DNA from: JAWPMT01 sp965267435
GTDB taxonomy: Bacteria; Bacteroidota; Bacteroidia; Cytophagales; Cyclobacteriaceae
Length of the DNA stretch: 64,000 bases
Assembly: GCA_965267435.1 (NCBI GenBank)
Contig: OZ253960.1
Location: 6,510,001-6,574,000 of the forward strand
Direction of reading: 5' to 3'
Shown here: positions 23,816 to 32,515 of the stretch, piece after piece
Layout: each line of letters starts with the position of its first letter
Position numbering within the stretch: the first letter of the stretch is position 1
The notes under the pieces: generated by a model
Told to the model about the DNA's origin: nothing
The model's database searches: none
Seen by the model: only the letters and a program-made list of their open reading frames with translations
Translations under genes and position numbers: made by a program

Positions 23816-25153
23816 ATGTCATCAGGAGCTGGAAACGGGTTGAAGCATTTTCACATCGGTGGAGTACATCCGGAGGAGCAGAAACTCTCCGCCACCGCAC
23901 CGATAGAAGTGATGCCACCACCAAAGATGGTGACGGTATCCATTGCCCAGCACATTGGAGCTCCCCCTGAGATCATCGTGGAAAGAGGGCAAACTGTGAA
24001 GGCTGGCGAAATTATCGCGAAGCACACGGGCTTTGTCTCGGCCAACGTCCATGCCCCTGTCGCTGGAAAGATCGGCAAGATTGACCCCGTGATGGACACG
24101 AGCGGCTTTAAGCACATCGCCATAGTTATCAGATCGAAAGGGGATGAGTGGCTGGAAGAAATTGATCGCAGCGAAACCTTAATTGACGAGATCGCCGCCA
24201 CGCCAGAGGAGATCGTGCAAAAGGTGATGGCAGCGGGCATCGTCGGCCAGGGAGGTGCCGCATTTCCCAGCCACGTCAAACTCTCCCCTCCCAAGGACAA
24301 ACCCATTGACACACTGATCATCAATGGTGTCGAATGCGAGCCCTATTTGACTGCTGATCACCGGGTGATGCTTGAGAAGCCACGCGAAGTGATCGTCGGC
24401 ACTCAAATATTGATGAAGGCCCTGGGAGTGAAGAATGCGATCATCGGTATTGAAAACAATAAGCCCGATGCCATAGAGTTGCTATCAACCTTGACAGAGG
24501 GCATTGAAGGTATCAGTGTACAGGCATTGAAAGTCCAATATCCGCAGGGCGGTGAGCGTCAGCTGATCGAGGCGCTCCTGGATCGGGAAGTACCTTCTGG
24601 TGGTTTGCCCCACGACGTGGGGGCGATCGTGCACAATGTAGGTACTACCTATTCAATCTACCTGGCGGTCCAGAAGAACCAACCGCTTGTCGAGCGAGTG
24701 GTCACCGTGACGGGCAAGGATGTAGAGAAGCCCTCCAACTTCCTGGTGAGAATAGGCACTCCTGTGGCCGAGGTGATTGCCGCTGCTGGCGGTGTGCCGA
24801 CGGGTACGGGCAAGGTCATCAGTGGAGGACCTATGATGGGTAAGGCCCTCAACGATCTGCAAGCGCCCATTACCAAAGCAACGTCCGGGTTACTGCTGAT
24901 CCCGGAGGAGGAGTCTCACCGATCGGAAGTCTACAACTGCGTTCGCTGTGGCAAGTGCATCGAAGCGTGCCCCATGGGCCTGGAGCCCTATCGTTTGATG
25001 TTGCTGGCAAAGGGAAAAAATACTGACAAAGCGAAGGAAGAGAACATCATGGACTGCCTGCAATGTGGCGCCTGTTCGTTCATCTGTCCTTCGAACAGAC
25101 CCATTCTCGATTATATCAGATTGGGCAAAGCCAAAATCAAGAAAGTAAACTAG
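23816..25153 (+). CDS. rnfC: Rnf complex subunit C (NAD-binding, Fe-S)
   Basis: 445 residues, standard for RnfC. The N-terminal part carries the RnfC domain (VNVHAPVAGKIGKI), the NADH-binding glycine loop GQGGAAFPSHVK, and INGVECEPYLTAD for FMN. Two 4Fe-4S motifs lie near the C-terminus, CVRCGKCIEACP and CLQCGACSFICP. It is the subunit exchanging electrons with NAD. Six bases separate it from rnfB and none from rnfD. Confidence 0.96.
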   Translation: MSSGAGNGLKHFHIGGVHPEEQKLSATAPIEVMPPPKMVTVSIAQHIGAPPEIIVERGQTVKAGEIIAKHTGFVSANVHAPVAGKIGKIDPVMDTSGFKHIAIVIRSKGDEWLEEIDRSETLIDEIAATPEEIVQKVMAAGIVGQGGAAFPSHVKLSPPKDKPIDTLIINGVECEPYLTADHRVMLEKPREVIVGTQILMKALGVKNAIIGIENNKPDAIELLSTLTEGIEGISVQALKVQYPQGGERQLIEALLDREVPSGGLPHDVGAIVHNVGTTYSIYLAVQKNQPLVERVVTVTGKDVEKPSNFLVRIGTPVAEVIAAAGGVPTGTGKVISGGPMMGKALNDLQAPITKATSGLLLIPEEESHRSEVYNCVRCGKCIEACPMGLEPYRLMLLAKGKNTDKAKEENIMDCLQCGACSFICPSNRPILDYIRLGKAKIKKVN

Positions 25154-26155
25154 ATGAGTACCACGCTACTAACTGTATCGCCATCACCACATGTCCATGA
25201 GGAGCTGACCACCCCGCAGATCATGCGTGGTGTGATCTATGCCATGCTCCCTGCCATGTTGGTGGCGCTCTACACTTTTGGTTGGGATGCGATGAGACTG
25301 ACGCTCATTGCAGTTCTTAGTTGCCTGCTATTTGAGCAGCTGATCAGTGGCTACCTGCTTGGCAAGAAGATGACCATAACTGATGGTTCTGCCGTCATCA
25401 CGGGGATGCTTCTTGCATTCAACCTCCCTTCCAATTTACCATGGTACATGATCGTCATAGGCAGTGCCGTAGCCATTGGCATTGGCAAAATGAGCTTCGG
25501 GGGACTGGGCAACAATCCGTTCAATCCGGCACTCGTGGGCAGGGTCTTCCTGTTGACATCCTTCCCCGTGGCCATGACCAATTGGCCTGTGCCGATTACG
25601 CAAGGGGCCGTCGATGCTACCAGCGGAGCCACGGCTTTGGGTATCCTGAAGGATGGGCTGCGGCAAGGTGAGACTGTACCTGCTTTGATGGAGGAGATGC
25701 CCAACTACCTCAATATGTTCCTGGGCTATCACGGCGGGTCCATTGGAGAAATGTCCGGACTGGCACTCCTTATTGGACTGATCTATATGCTGTATCGCAA
25801 GATCGTCACCTGGCATGTGCCAGTGTCGATGATCGTGACGGTATTTGTTCTTACAGGTCTGTTCTGGCTGATTGACCCCAGCCAATACGCGAACCCTGTT
25901 TTCCATCTCCTCACAGGAGGAGTGATGCTGGGAGCTGTATTCATGGCGACGGATTATGTGACGTCGCCCTTCACCCACCGGGGTATGCTCATCTTCGGTG
26001 TGGGTATCGGCCTTATCACGGTATTGATAAGGTTATTTGGAAATTATCCGGAAGGGGTCTCATTTGCGATCCTGATCATGAACGCCTTCGTTCCGCTGAT
26101 CAACAAGTACACCAGGCCCCGATTATTTGGTCAAAAGCAAAAGAGTTATGAGTAG
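25154..26155 (+). CDS. rnfD: Rnf complex subunit D (membrane, covalent FMN)
   Basis: 333 residues with eight or nine membrane segments. The covalent flavin site is DATSGATALG near residue 160, with Thr of SGAT as the attachment residue. GGLGNNPFNPALVGRVFLL is a strong RnfD/NqrB signature. The ATG directly follows the rnfC stop. Part of the ion-translocating membrane core. Confidence 0.96.
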   Translation: MSTTLLTVSPSPHVHEELTTPQIMRGVIYAMLPAMLVALYTFGWDAMRLTLIAVLSCLLFEQLISGYLLGKKMTITDGSAVITGMLLAFNLPSNLPWYMIVIGSAVAIGIGKMSFGGLGNNPFNPALVGRVFLLTSFPVAMTNWPVPITQGAVDATSGATALGILKDGLRQGETVPALMEEMPNYLNMFLGYHGGSIGEMSGLALLIGLIYMLYRKIVTWHVPVSMIVTVFVLTGLFWLIDPSQYANPVFHLLTGGVMLGAVFMATDYVTSPFTHRGMLIFGVGIGLITVLIRLFGNYPEGVSFAILIMNAFVPLINKYTRPRLFGQKQKSYE

Positions 26156-26711
26156 TAGTTCAGGAGCTTTCTTTAGAATGGCCATCGCCCTCATTCTTGT
26201 TACGGGCGTGGCGTCTGTCTCCCTGGGATTTATCTACGCCTGGACAAAAGGTCCAATCGAAAGGGTGCAGCAAGAGAAGCAAAAAAGGGCGATAGAGGCC
26301 GTGACCGGTCGCTACACCAATGACCCGGTCGCAGAACAATTTGAGGTGACTGTGGACGACGATGTACTCACGGTTTTTCCGGCAAAGATTGGTAAAGGAC
26401 GGACTGTCTTTGCCATCAAGACCTCGTCTGGCAAAGGATACAATGGCGAAATCCAGCTGATGGTGGGAGTAGACATGGACGGCTCGATTACCAATGTCCA
26501 GGTGCTGAAGCACATGGAGACGCCAGGTCTGGGTTCGAAGATTTCGGACGATAGGTTCAAAGGTCAGTACGTGGGTAAGACCCTCGAGAATTTTGACTTT
26601 CAGGTGAAGAAGGACGGCGGTGATGTCGATGCCATTTCGGGTGCGACAATTTCATCCCGGGCCGTCTCGGAAGCCCTGGTGAAAGCGCTAAAAGCACAAG
26701 CTGAAATCTGA
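26148..26711 (+). CDS. rnfG: Rnf complex subunit G (covalent FMN)
   Basis: 187 residues from the ATG at 26148, overlapping rnfD by 8 bases; an in-frame TTG 21 bases upstream is less likely. One N-terminal membrane segment (MAIALILVTGVASVSLGF) is followed by a periplasmic FMN-binding domain with GYNGEIQLMVGVD and the flavin-attachment motif DAISGATISS near residue 170. It carries electrons on the outer side of the Rnf complex. Confidence 0.94.
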   Translation: MSSSSGAFFRMAIALILVTGVASVSLGFIYAWTKGPIERVQQEKQKRAIEAVTGRYTNDPVAEQFEVTVDDDVLTVFPAKIGKGRTVFAIKTSSGKGYNGEIQLMVGVDMDGSITNVQVLKHMETPGLGSKISDDRFKGQYVGKTLENFDFQVKKDGGDVDAISGATISSRAVSEALVKALKAQAEI

Positions 26712-26715
26712 CGGA

Positions 26716-27318
26716 ATGAAAAAGGAACTGACAAATCGAGAGAACTTCGTCAAAGGCCTCGTCAAGGAGAACCCTGTATTTGTATTGCTATTGGGACTAT
26801 GTCCTACGCTCGGGGTTACAACCTCCGCGATCAATGGACTGGGTATGGGTGTAGCGACCGTATTTGTGCTGATCATGTCCAACCTGGTGATCTCACTGAT
26901 TGGCGGTCTGATACCCAAGACCGTGAGGATCCCGGCCTTTATCGTGGTCATTGCCTCATTTGTCACAATTGTCGATCTATTAATGGCGGCTTTCAGTCCG
27001 GCACTCCATGAGCAGCTGGGCCTTTTCATTCCCCTCATCGTCGTGAACTGTATCGTGCTGGGTCGGGCTGAGGCCTTTGCCTCGAAACACAGGATCCTAC
27101 CTTCCCTGATCGATGGTCTGGGCATGGGTATCGGATTCACCTATGCGTTGACCTTGCTTGGAGGTATCAGAGAGATTCTGGGCAATTACTCGATCTTCGG
27201 ATGGAAGATGGTCGATGCAGACGGCATGATCTTCTTCATTTTGGCTCCTGGTGCCTTCGTCGTACTGGGTCTGTTAGTAGGATTCTTCAATTGGAGAAGT
27301 AGTGTGAAAACCTCATAA
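26716..27318 (+). CDS. rnfE: Rnf complex subunit E
   Basis: 200 residues with six membrane segments. Family stretches include NPVFVLLLGLCPTLGVTTSA, where the Cys helps hold the membrane 2Fe-2S centre shared with RnfA, and PLIVVNCIVLGRAEAFA. Paralogous to RnfA, with which it forms the pseudo-symmetric membrane core. Starts 4 bases after rnfG. Confidence 0.95.
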   Translation: MKKELTNRENFVKGLVKENPVFVLLLGLCPTLGVTTSAINGLGMGVATVFVLIMSNLVISLIGGLIPKTVRIPAFIVVIASFVTIVDLLMAAFSPALHEQLGLFIPLIVVNCIVLGRAEAFASKHRILPSLIDGLGMGIGFTYALTLLGGIREILGNYSIFGWKMVDADGMIFFILAPGAFVVLGLLVGFFNWRSSVKTS

Positions 27319-27326
27319 ATGAAGCC

Positions 27327-27902
27327 ATGGACAACTACGTGATCATCTTCGTCTCCGCCATCTTCATCAACAACATTGTGCTGGCGCGCTTCCTCGGGAT
27401 CTGCCCCTTTTTGGGAGTGTCTAAAAGTACGTCTACAGCACTTGGCATGGGCGTCGCTGTTTTGTTTGTGATGACCGTCGCTTCGATCGTGACCTTCGTC
27501 ATCTATAAGGGCTTACTTGTTCCTTTTGATATCACGTACTTGCAGACGGTGGCGTACATCCTGGTGATCGCCTTCCTCGTGCAGGTGGTCGAGATCGTGT
27601 TGAAGAAAGTGAGTCACGATTTGTACCAGGCCCTCGGTGTCTTCCTGCCGCTGATCACCACCAACTGTGCAATTTTGGGTGTGGCTATCCTGGTGATTCA
27701 ACAAGAGTTCACGCTTCTGGAGTCCGTCGTTTTCGCAGTGGGCAATGCGATTGGGTTCACACTGGCCATTGTGCTGTTCTCAAGCTTGCGCGAACATCTC
27801 GAGATGGCTGAGTTGCCCCCGGCGATGAAGGGCGTGCCTGCCGCACTGGTTGTGGCGGGTATATTGAGCATGGCCTTCATGGGTTTTGCCGGATTGGTAT
27901 AG
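27327..27902 (+). CDS. rnfA: Rnf complex subunit A
   Basis: 191 residues with six membrane segments. NNIVLARFLGICPFLGVSKS carries the conserved Cys near residue 26, and PLITTNCAILGVAIL the second. Completes rnfBCDGEA in the order usual for Bacteroidota. The complex couples reduced ferredoxin or flavodoxin oxidation to NAD reduction and pumping of Na+ or H+. Confidence 0.95.
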   Translation: MDNYVIIFVSAIFINNIVLARFLGICPFLGVSKSTSTALGMGVAVLFVMTVASIVTFVIYKGLLVPFDITYLQTVAYILVIAFLVQVVEIVLKKVSHDLYQALGVFLPLITTNCAILGVAILVIQQEFTLLESVVFAVGNAIGFTLAIVLFSSLREHLEMAELPPAMKGVPAALVVAGILSMAFMGFAGLV

Positions 27903-27990
27903 TTGACAAATCTCGCTTTGCCATGTGCGATTCGTCACCTTGGGGGTTGCAGAGGCTAGATATCTTAGAAACATAAGAAAGCGGACAATT

Positions 27991-28377
27991 ATGGAACTAA
28001 CAACAGAAAACCTCCTCACCAAAGCGCTGCAAGAGTATGATCGGGTGAAAGAGGAACTCAACAGACCTCAGGAGGACCTTGTGATGATCGCCGCGTGTGA
28101 ATTAGTGAAAAGATCGATCTCCGAGTTTTTGGAGGCATTCCTTATTGAGAAAGGAATCGAGTCCTTTGAAAAGGGCAATATCCTGCAGCTTCAGAGTCTA
28201 TGTATGACCCTTGATATGCGATTTGCCGATCTTGATTATTCCTCGATAGCGTGCCTAAGTGAAGACGACAGCATGGCCTATACCAGTGGTCTCGAGGATC
28301 AAAGACTGGTGAAATACGTCCAAACCCTTGATCGTACAAAAGACCTGGTGATGGAGATATTAGAAAGCGAAAAGTAG
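27991..28377 (+). CDS. Small HEPN-like helical protein, function unknown
   Basis: 128 residues from the ATG at 27991; the longer open frame begins inside the rnfA leader region and adds an unlikely basic N-terminus. The sequence is mostly helical and acidic. AACELVKRSISEFLEAFLIEKG (about 35-56) followed by LQLQSLCMTLDMRFADLDY resembles the four-helix HEPN fold used by small nucleotide- or RNA-related proteins, but the RX4-6H nuclease motif is not seen, so RNase activity is not expected. It is the last gene before the terminator at 28416 and lies 88 bases after rnfA on the same strand, so cotranscription with the rnf genes is likely. The family call is tentative. Confidence 0.6.
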   Translation: MELTTENLLTKALQEYDRVKEELNRPQEDLVMIAACELVKRSISEFLEAFLIEKGIESFEKGNILQLQSLCMTLDMRFADLDYSSIACLSEDDSMAYTSGLEDQRLVKYVQTLDRTKDLVMEILESEK

Positions 28378-28415
28378 TTACTTCTTTTTTACAACCCTGG
28401 AATATTTTGGAAATT

Positions 28416-28441
28416 GGGAGATACAGCATCTCCCTTTTTTT
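28416..28441 (+). terminator. Rho-independent terminator of the nifJ-rnf operon
   Basis: GGGAGAT/ATCTCCC (28416-28422 with 28428-28434) forms a 7-bp stem with loop ACAGC and is followed by seven T residues. It closes the operon about 40 bases after the HEPN-like gene. Confidence 0.93.
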
Positions 28442-28475
28442 GGTCTTCATAAGAGCCCTTCAGAGCAAATGGGAA

Positions 28476-28490
28476 TCCCGGTGACCGGGA
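28476..28490. promoter_or_regulatory. 15-bp palindrome TCCCGGT-G-ACCGGGA, possible operator
   Basis: Perfect 7-bp arms around a single base, ending 4 bases before the -33-like TTG of the promoter candidate at 28495-28524. No T-run follows, so it is not a terminator. Position just upstream of a promoter suits a regulator site; the regulator is unknown. Confidence 0.35.
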
Positions 28491-28494
28491 AGCA

Positions 28495-28524
28495 TTGACA
28501 TTGCCAAATTATCCTAGTACCTTG
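28495..28524 (+). promoter_or_regulatory. Candidate Bacteroidota promoter for the 28603 lipoprotein gene
   Basis: TTG at 28495-28497, a 20-base spacer, then TACCTTG at 28518-28524, close to the Bacteroidota consensus TTTG-N19-21-TAnnTTTG. It would start transcription about 75 bases before the ATG at 28603. Confidence 0.4.
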
Positions 28525-28602
28525 TTAGAGAGTGTCGATCGTCCAAAATGCGGTACGAAAATTGTTGGTTGAAGATCCTCACCTTTTAAATCTGCAAGCC
28601 TT

Positions 28603-29034
28603 ATGAAAACTTACTTTTTCCCTTCAGTCAAAAAGTCATTAATCATCTTTCTCGCGTTAGGTTTTTTCGCCTGTGGAGAAGAGATCAGTTTGTTGGACGA
28701 GGAAGTCATCGACGACGTCTTCGAGTTGCCGGATGTTATGGTAGTGCACACCAAAGATCCACACGTTTCGAAGGACGTTACTTTCAAAGGAGAGCTGAAG
28801 TCCTTGGGTCACGCCGATGAGGTCGAGTATGGATTCATGTGGTATGACCCCAATGCCAATGAGATCAGCATCACTGAAGTGAGGGTAGGTTATACCACCA
28901 AGTTGCTGGATTTTGAGCAAGTGATGACTAATCTTCCGGACAAGCCGAAGCTGATTGTTTGTAGCTATGCCCGCGTCCATGAAACCGAGGAGACAGTCAT
29001 TGGCGAGGAAATAGAGTTTGATCCTTCTCTGTAG
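28603..29034 (+). CDS. Hypothetical lipoprotein
   Basis: 143 residues. A basic start (MKTYFFPSVKKS), hydrophobic core and lipobox FFACG predict a lipoprotein. The mature domain is acidic with alternating beta-type sequence: DVTFKGELKSLGHADEVEYGFMWYD then ITEVRVGYTTKLLDFEQVMTNLPDKPKLIVCSYARV. The pattern of a value compared with effect and explanation resembles short Bacteroidota beta-sandwich modules where VTFKGEL and EYGFMWYD strands repeat, but I cannot name a family. It is probably a single-gene unit between two terminator-like regions. Confidence 0.7.
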   Translation: MKTYFFPSVKKSLIIFLALGFFACGEEISLLDEEVIDDVFELPDVMVVHTKDPHVSKDVTFKGELKSLGHADEVEYGFMWYDPNANEISITEVRVGYTTKLLDFEQVMTNLPDKPKLIVCSYARVHETEETVIGEEIEFDPSL

Positions 29035-29175
29035 CAAGCCCCTTTTGTAGTCATGTATTTTCGGGTCAAACAGGCCTGAACAACTTTGTCCAGCTTTTTT
29101 CATCTAATCGCTGAGGCACCAAGTGGTTTTCTGTAATTTTGATATTCAGTGAGAGTGAATATCAGGACCCGAACC

Positions 29176-30300
29176 ATGGTTGGAAGAGACTTTCCCAAGA
29201 TTTTTGTTGTTGTAGTAGCCCTATCATTTGCTTGCCAGGGACCTCCTCCCGGTGATGACCGCCGCTCTGCCGAAGCTCCGGTTGATAATGCTCCCCAAAA
29301 AGTCGTAAAGCCCGTGCCACCAGGTGAGGGCCCTCCAGGTATGGTGTGGGTCCCGGGAGGTCAGTTTGCCATGGGTGCACTCGATCATGATGATCAGGCG
29401 CGTCCGGATGAGAGACCTGCGCACCAGGTGAAGGTGGATGGTTTTTGGATGGATCAGCACGAAGTCACCAATGAGCAGTTTGCGAAGTTTGTCGAGGCCA
29501 CTGGCTATGTCACCACCGCAGAGAAGGCCCCGGATTGGGAGGAACTGAAAAAGCAGGTGCCGCCTGGCACACCAAAGCCCCCGGATTCTGTTTTGGTGGC
29601 CGCCTCCATGGTATTTACGCCTGTTGAAACGAACGATCTGGCCAACTGGCAACAGTGGTGGAGTTGGGTAAAAGACGCAAGCTGGCGCCAACCTCAGGGC
29701 GAGGGCAGCACTATCGAAGACAAGAGCAATCATCCCGTAGTACAGGTGTCGTGGGATGATGCCAGCGCCTATCTGGCCTGGGCAGGCAAGCGCTTCCCAA
29801 CTGAGGCCGAGTGGGAATTTGCTGCACGCGGAGGTCAGGAGGGTCAGCTATACCCCTGGGGAGACGATCCAAATATTACCGTGTGTGGGAATACCTGGCA
29901 AGGTCGATTTCCGGCGTACAACAGTATGGAAGATGGCTTTTTCACGACCGCTCCTGTGAAGAGTTATCGGCCCAATGGGTTCGGGTTATACGATATGGCC
30001 GGGAACGTCTGGGAGTGGACAGGTGATTTGTATCACGCCGAATATTACGCCATGGTTGCCTCACAAGGTGTGTTGGACAACCCGCAAGGTCCAGCACGAT
30101 CGTATGATCCACGCAATCCATATATGCAGCAACGAGCGCAGCGAGGAGGCTCTTTCCTGTGCAATGAGGTCTATTGCAGCAGCTACCGCGCCAGTGCGCG
30201 TATGCACTCAAGCCAGGATACCGGTCAGGACCATGTCGGTTTTCGCGGGGTCATAACACATGACCAGTGGCTGCAAGTCAAAAAGGCGACGGGACCTTGA
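29176..30300 (+). CDS. Formylglycine-generating enzyme (SUMF1/FGE) family lipoprotein
   Basis: 374 residues from the ATG at 29176; an in-frame GTG at 29149 would add nine residues. The lipobox is LSFAC. The FGE-sulfatase domain follows: MVWVPGGQFAMG, VDGFWMDQHEVTNEQFAKFVEATGY, HPVVQVSWDDASAYLAWAGKRFPTEAEWEFAARGG and GNVWEWTGD. In GGSFLCNEVYC the two cysteines (329 and 334 in this numbering) match the catalytic pair of human FGE (Cys336/Cys341), so it may really convert sulfatase Cys to formylglycine. Many Bacteroidota relatives lack this pair. Lipid anchoring puts it outside the cytoplasm. No sulfatase gene is in the window. A CotH-like gene follows after 20 bases. Confidence 0.87.
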   Translation: MVGRDFPKIFVVVVALSFACQGPPPGDDRRSAEAPVDNAPQKVVKPVPPGEGPPGMVWVPGGQFAMGALDHDDQARPDERPAHQVKVDGFWMDQHEVTNEQFAKFVEATGYVTTAEKAPDWEELKKQVPPGTPKPPDSVLVAASMVFTPVETNDLANWQQWWSWVKDASWRQPQGEGSTIEDKSNHPVVQVSWDDASAYLAWAGKRFPTEAEWEFAARGGQEGQLYPWGDDPNITVCGNTWQGRFPAYNSMEDGFFTTAPVKSYRPNGFGLYDMAGNVWEWTGDLYHAEYYAMVASQGVLDNPQGPARSYDPRNPYMQQRAQRGGSFLCNEVYCSSYRASARMHSSQDTGQDHVGFRGVITHDQWLQVKKATGP

Positions 30301-30320
30301 TCACCTACCATCCAAAAGCA

Positions 30321-31421
30321 ATGAAAAAGACACACATCATCCTAGGACTGTTTTTTTGTTTAGCGGGGCTATCAGCCTTGAGTCAGGAGTTTGAAAATGG
30401 CGCTTATCACATAGACACTGGCGAACCGATTGATGAAAGCGTGTGGATGAATGCTATCAAAGGAGACATCGACATGTTTTCCAGAGAAGGAGCACTACCC
30501 ATCACCTTCGAAAGCAACTTCAAGCAGTTCATCGCGAGAAAGTTAAAGGATGAATACCAGGAGGCGCTACTGCATTTTCCGGTCTTCGACACAATCATTG
30601 TGAAGCGGGTGGTGCGAATAAAGCCCCGAGGAGAGTTTCGCAAGAACTATTGTGCGACGCCACCCATCAGGCTGAATATGAAGAAAACGGACCTTGACAA
30701 ATACACTCTACAGCGTCTCAATAAAATGAAGATGGTCCTAAGCTGTCGCAGTAGCAAGACGTATGAGGAGCTGGTACTTCGTGAATTCGTCGTCTACCAG
30801 CTATACAATGTGCTGACGGACACGAGTTTTCGGGCGAGGCTACTGGATGTAACCTTCAAAGACATAGGACGCAAAAAGCCCAAATCCAATCGCAGCTACG
30901 CCTTCCTGATCGAGGAAGAGAAGGATGTTGCGGAGCGACTCGACCTGCTGCCGCTGAAGATAGATGTCCTGCGGTACGAGCACATCCAGGATCGGGCCAT
31001 GGCCCGCTTTGCCATGTTCAATTACATGATTGGCAATACGGATTGGTCCATTACTGATCGGCACAATATGAAACTGGCAGCGAGCAAGGTCCCTGGATCC
31101 AAGCACCTTGTTATCCCTTATGACTTCGACTACTCTGGTATTGTGGGGGCTGGATATGCCGCTCCTGATCCGAGGTTTGGTATTGCTAATGTGCGCCAGA
31201 GAGTGTTGCGTATACCTTGTTTCTCAGATGAGATCTTGCAGCAGACAGTGCAGGAGTTCATTGACAAAAAAGCGCAGATCAACGCGACTGTGCAGGACTC
31301 GGAGTACCTCACTGAAACCAGCAAAAAGGATATGCTTAAGTATATCGGTCAATTTTATGATATCATTGAGGCACCTAGCGCCATAAAATATCTCAAGAAC
31401 AATTGCGGGCAGTTCTTGTAG
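30321..31421 (+). CDS. CotH-like atypical kinase-fold secreted protein
   Basis: 366 residues from MKKTHIILGLFFCLAGLSALSQ, a clean signal peptide; the open frame extends 18 codons upstream into the FGE gene. The body has the layout of CotH kinases: RIKPRGEFRKNYC near the N-lobe, LREFVVYQLYNVLTD helix, then ARFAMFNYMIGNTDWSITDRHNMKL (catalytic-loop-like Asn-x-Asp) and LVIPYDFDYSG (metal-binding DFD). CotH proteins phosphorylate secreted or surface proteins. The match is by motif layout and could be to a related uncharacterised Bacteroidota family. Cotranscription with the FGE-like gene is likely from the 20-base gap. Confidence 0.6.
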   Translation: MKKTHIILGLFFCLAGLSALSQEFENGAYHIDTGEPIDESVWMNAIKGDIDMFSREGALPITFESNFKQFIARKLKDEYQEALLHFPVFDTIIVKRVVRIKPRGEFRKNYCATPPIRLNMKKTDLDKYTLQRLNKMKMVLSCRSSKTYEELVLREFVVYQLYNVLTDTSFRARLLDVTFKDIGRKKPKSNRSYAFLIEEEKDVAERLDLLPLKIDVLRYEHIQDRAMARFAMFNYMIGNTDWSITDRHNMKLAASKVPGSKHLVIPYDFDYSGIVGAGYAAPDPRFGIANVRQRVLRIPCFSDEILQQTVQEFIDKKAQINATVQDSEYLTETSKKDMLKYIGQFYDIIEAPSAIKYLKNNCGQFL

Positions 31422-31633
31422 TCGCCCAAATCCCGGGCTGTGACCGAAGAACCCAGGGTGAATTGGCAGGCAAACACCCATCGACATCGATCACGCAACC
31501 TGCTGACAACCTTCGGATGCCAGATCGACGGTCAACTTTTTGACATACCCTCTTTTTTTGTATTCTTATCGGCGGTTTTGGTAATACCACTGGATCCGAT
31601 GTGGCCGTTTGTATTGATCGGAGGGATAAAATC

Positions 31634-32500
31634 ATGGATAGAAAGAATTTCCTTAAAAAGCTTACGATGGGCTCAGTCGTCGCCGGGGCAGGGATCACAG
31701 TTGCTCAAGGTGCAAGACGCAGTACTTACGATAAACTCAAAGAACAGGTAGGGTTCAATCATCTGCCACTGGAAGAAGAGAATGGCGTGAAGAGTGTCTT
31801 GCACAAAGCTGACAGTAGGGGTCATGCCAATCATGGGTGGCTGGACACGCATCACAGCTTCAGTTTCGCCAGATACTACAATCCCGAGAGAATGCATTTT
31901 GGTGTTCTGCGCGTGCTCAATGACGACCGCGTCACTGCCGGTCGAGGTTTCCGTACTCATCCGCATGATAACATGGAGATCATTTCCATTCCATTAGAGG
32001 GTGACCTGGAGCATAAGGACAGCATGGGCAATGTTGCCGTCATCAAGGAGGGGGACGTTCAGGTCATGAGTGCCGGTACAGGGATCAGGCACAGTGAATT
32101 CAACAAGAATGGTGACAAGGATGTGAAGTTCCTCCAGATCTGGCTGTTTCCTCGTGAAAAGGGCGTCATCCCCCGATATGATCAGATATCCATACGGGAT
32201 GTTGCCGTCAAAAATGACTTCTACCAGGTCCTATCACCCAACCCTCACGATCAGGGAGTTTGGATCCACCAGGATGCGTGGTTCCATATCGGAGAGATCG
32301 AGGCCGGTCAATTGGCTGAATATACCTTGAAGCAACCAGGGAATGGTATCTATGCTTTTGTGATCGATGGGACGGGTACTATGCAGGGACAGCCCCTGGA
32401 AAAGAGAGATGGCTATGGGGTATGGGACACGGATAAGATCGCATTTGAGGCTACCTCTGATTCGAAGGTGCTTCTCATGGAGATCCCCATGACAATGTAG
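31634..32500 (+). CDS. Pirin family bicupin protein, Tat-like leader
   Basis: 288 residues from MDRKNFLKKLTMGSVVAGAGITVAQG, an export-type leader with a single Arg-Lys rather than a twin Arg. Pirin features are clear: RGHANHGWLDTHHSFSFARYY, HPHDNMEIISIPLEGDLEHKDSMG with the metal-binding His and Glu, GTGIRHSEFN, and FLQIWLFPREKGV. Some pirins have quercetinase activity (YhhW); an exported version in Bacteroidota has no known substrate. Stands alone, converging with the deacylase gene. Confidence 0.9.
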   Translation: MDRKNFLKKLTMGSVVAGAGITVAQGARRSTYDKLKEQVGFNHLPLEEENGVKSVLHKADSRGHANHGWLDTHHSFSFARYYNPERMHFGVLRVLNDDRVTAGRGFRTHPHDNMEIISIPLEGDLEHKDSMGNVAVIKEGDVQVMSAGTGIRHSEFNKNGDKDVKFLQIWLFPREKGVIPRYDQISIRDVAVKNDFYQVLSPNPHDQGVWIHQDAWFHIGEIEAGQLAEYTLKQPGNGIYAFVIDGTGTMQGQPLEKRDGYGVWDTDKIAFEATSDSKVLLMEIPMTM

Positions 32501-32515
32501 CCCCAGGCCAGGATT

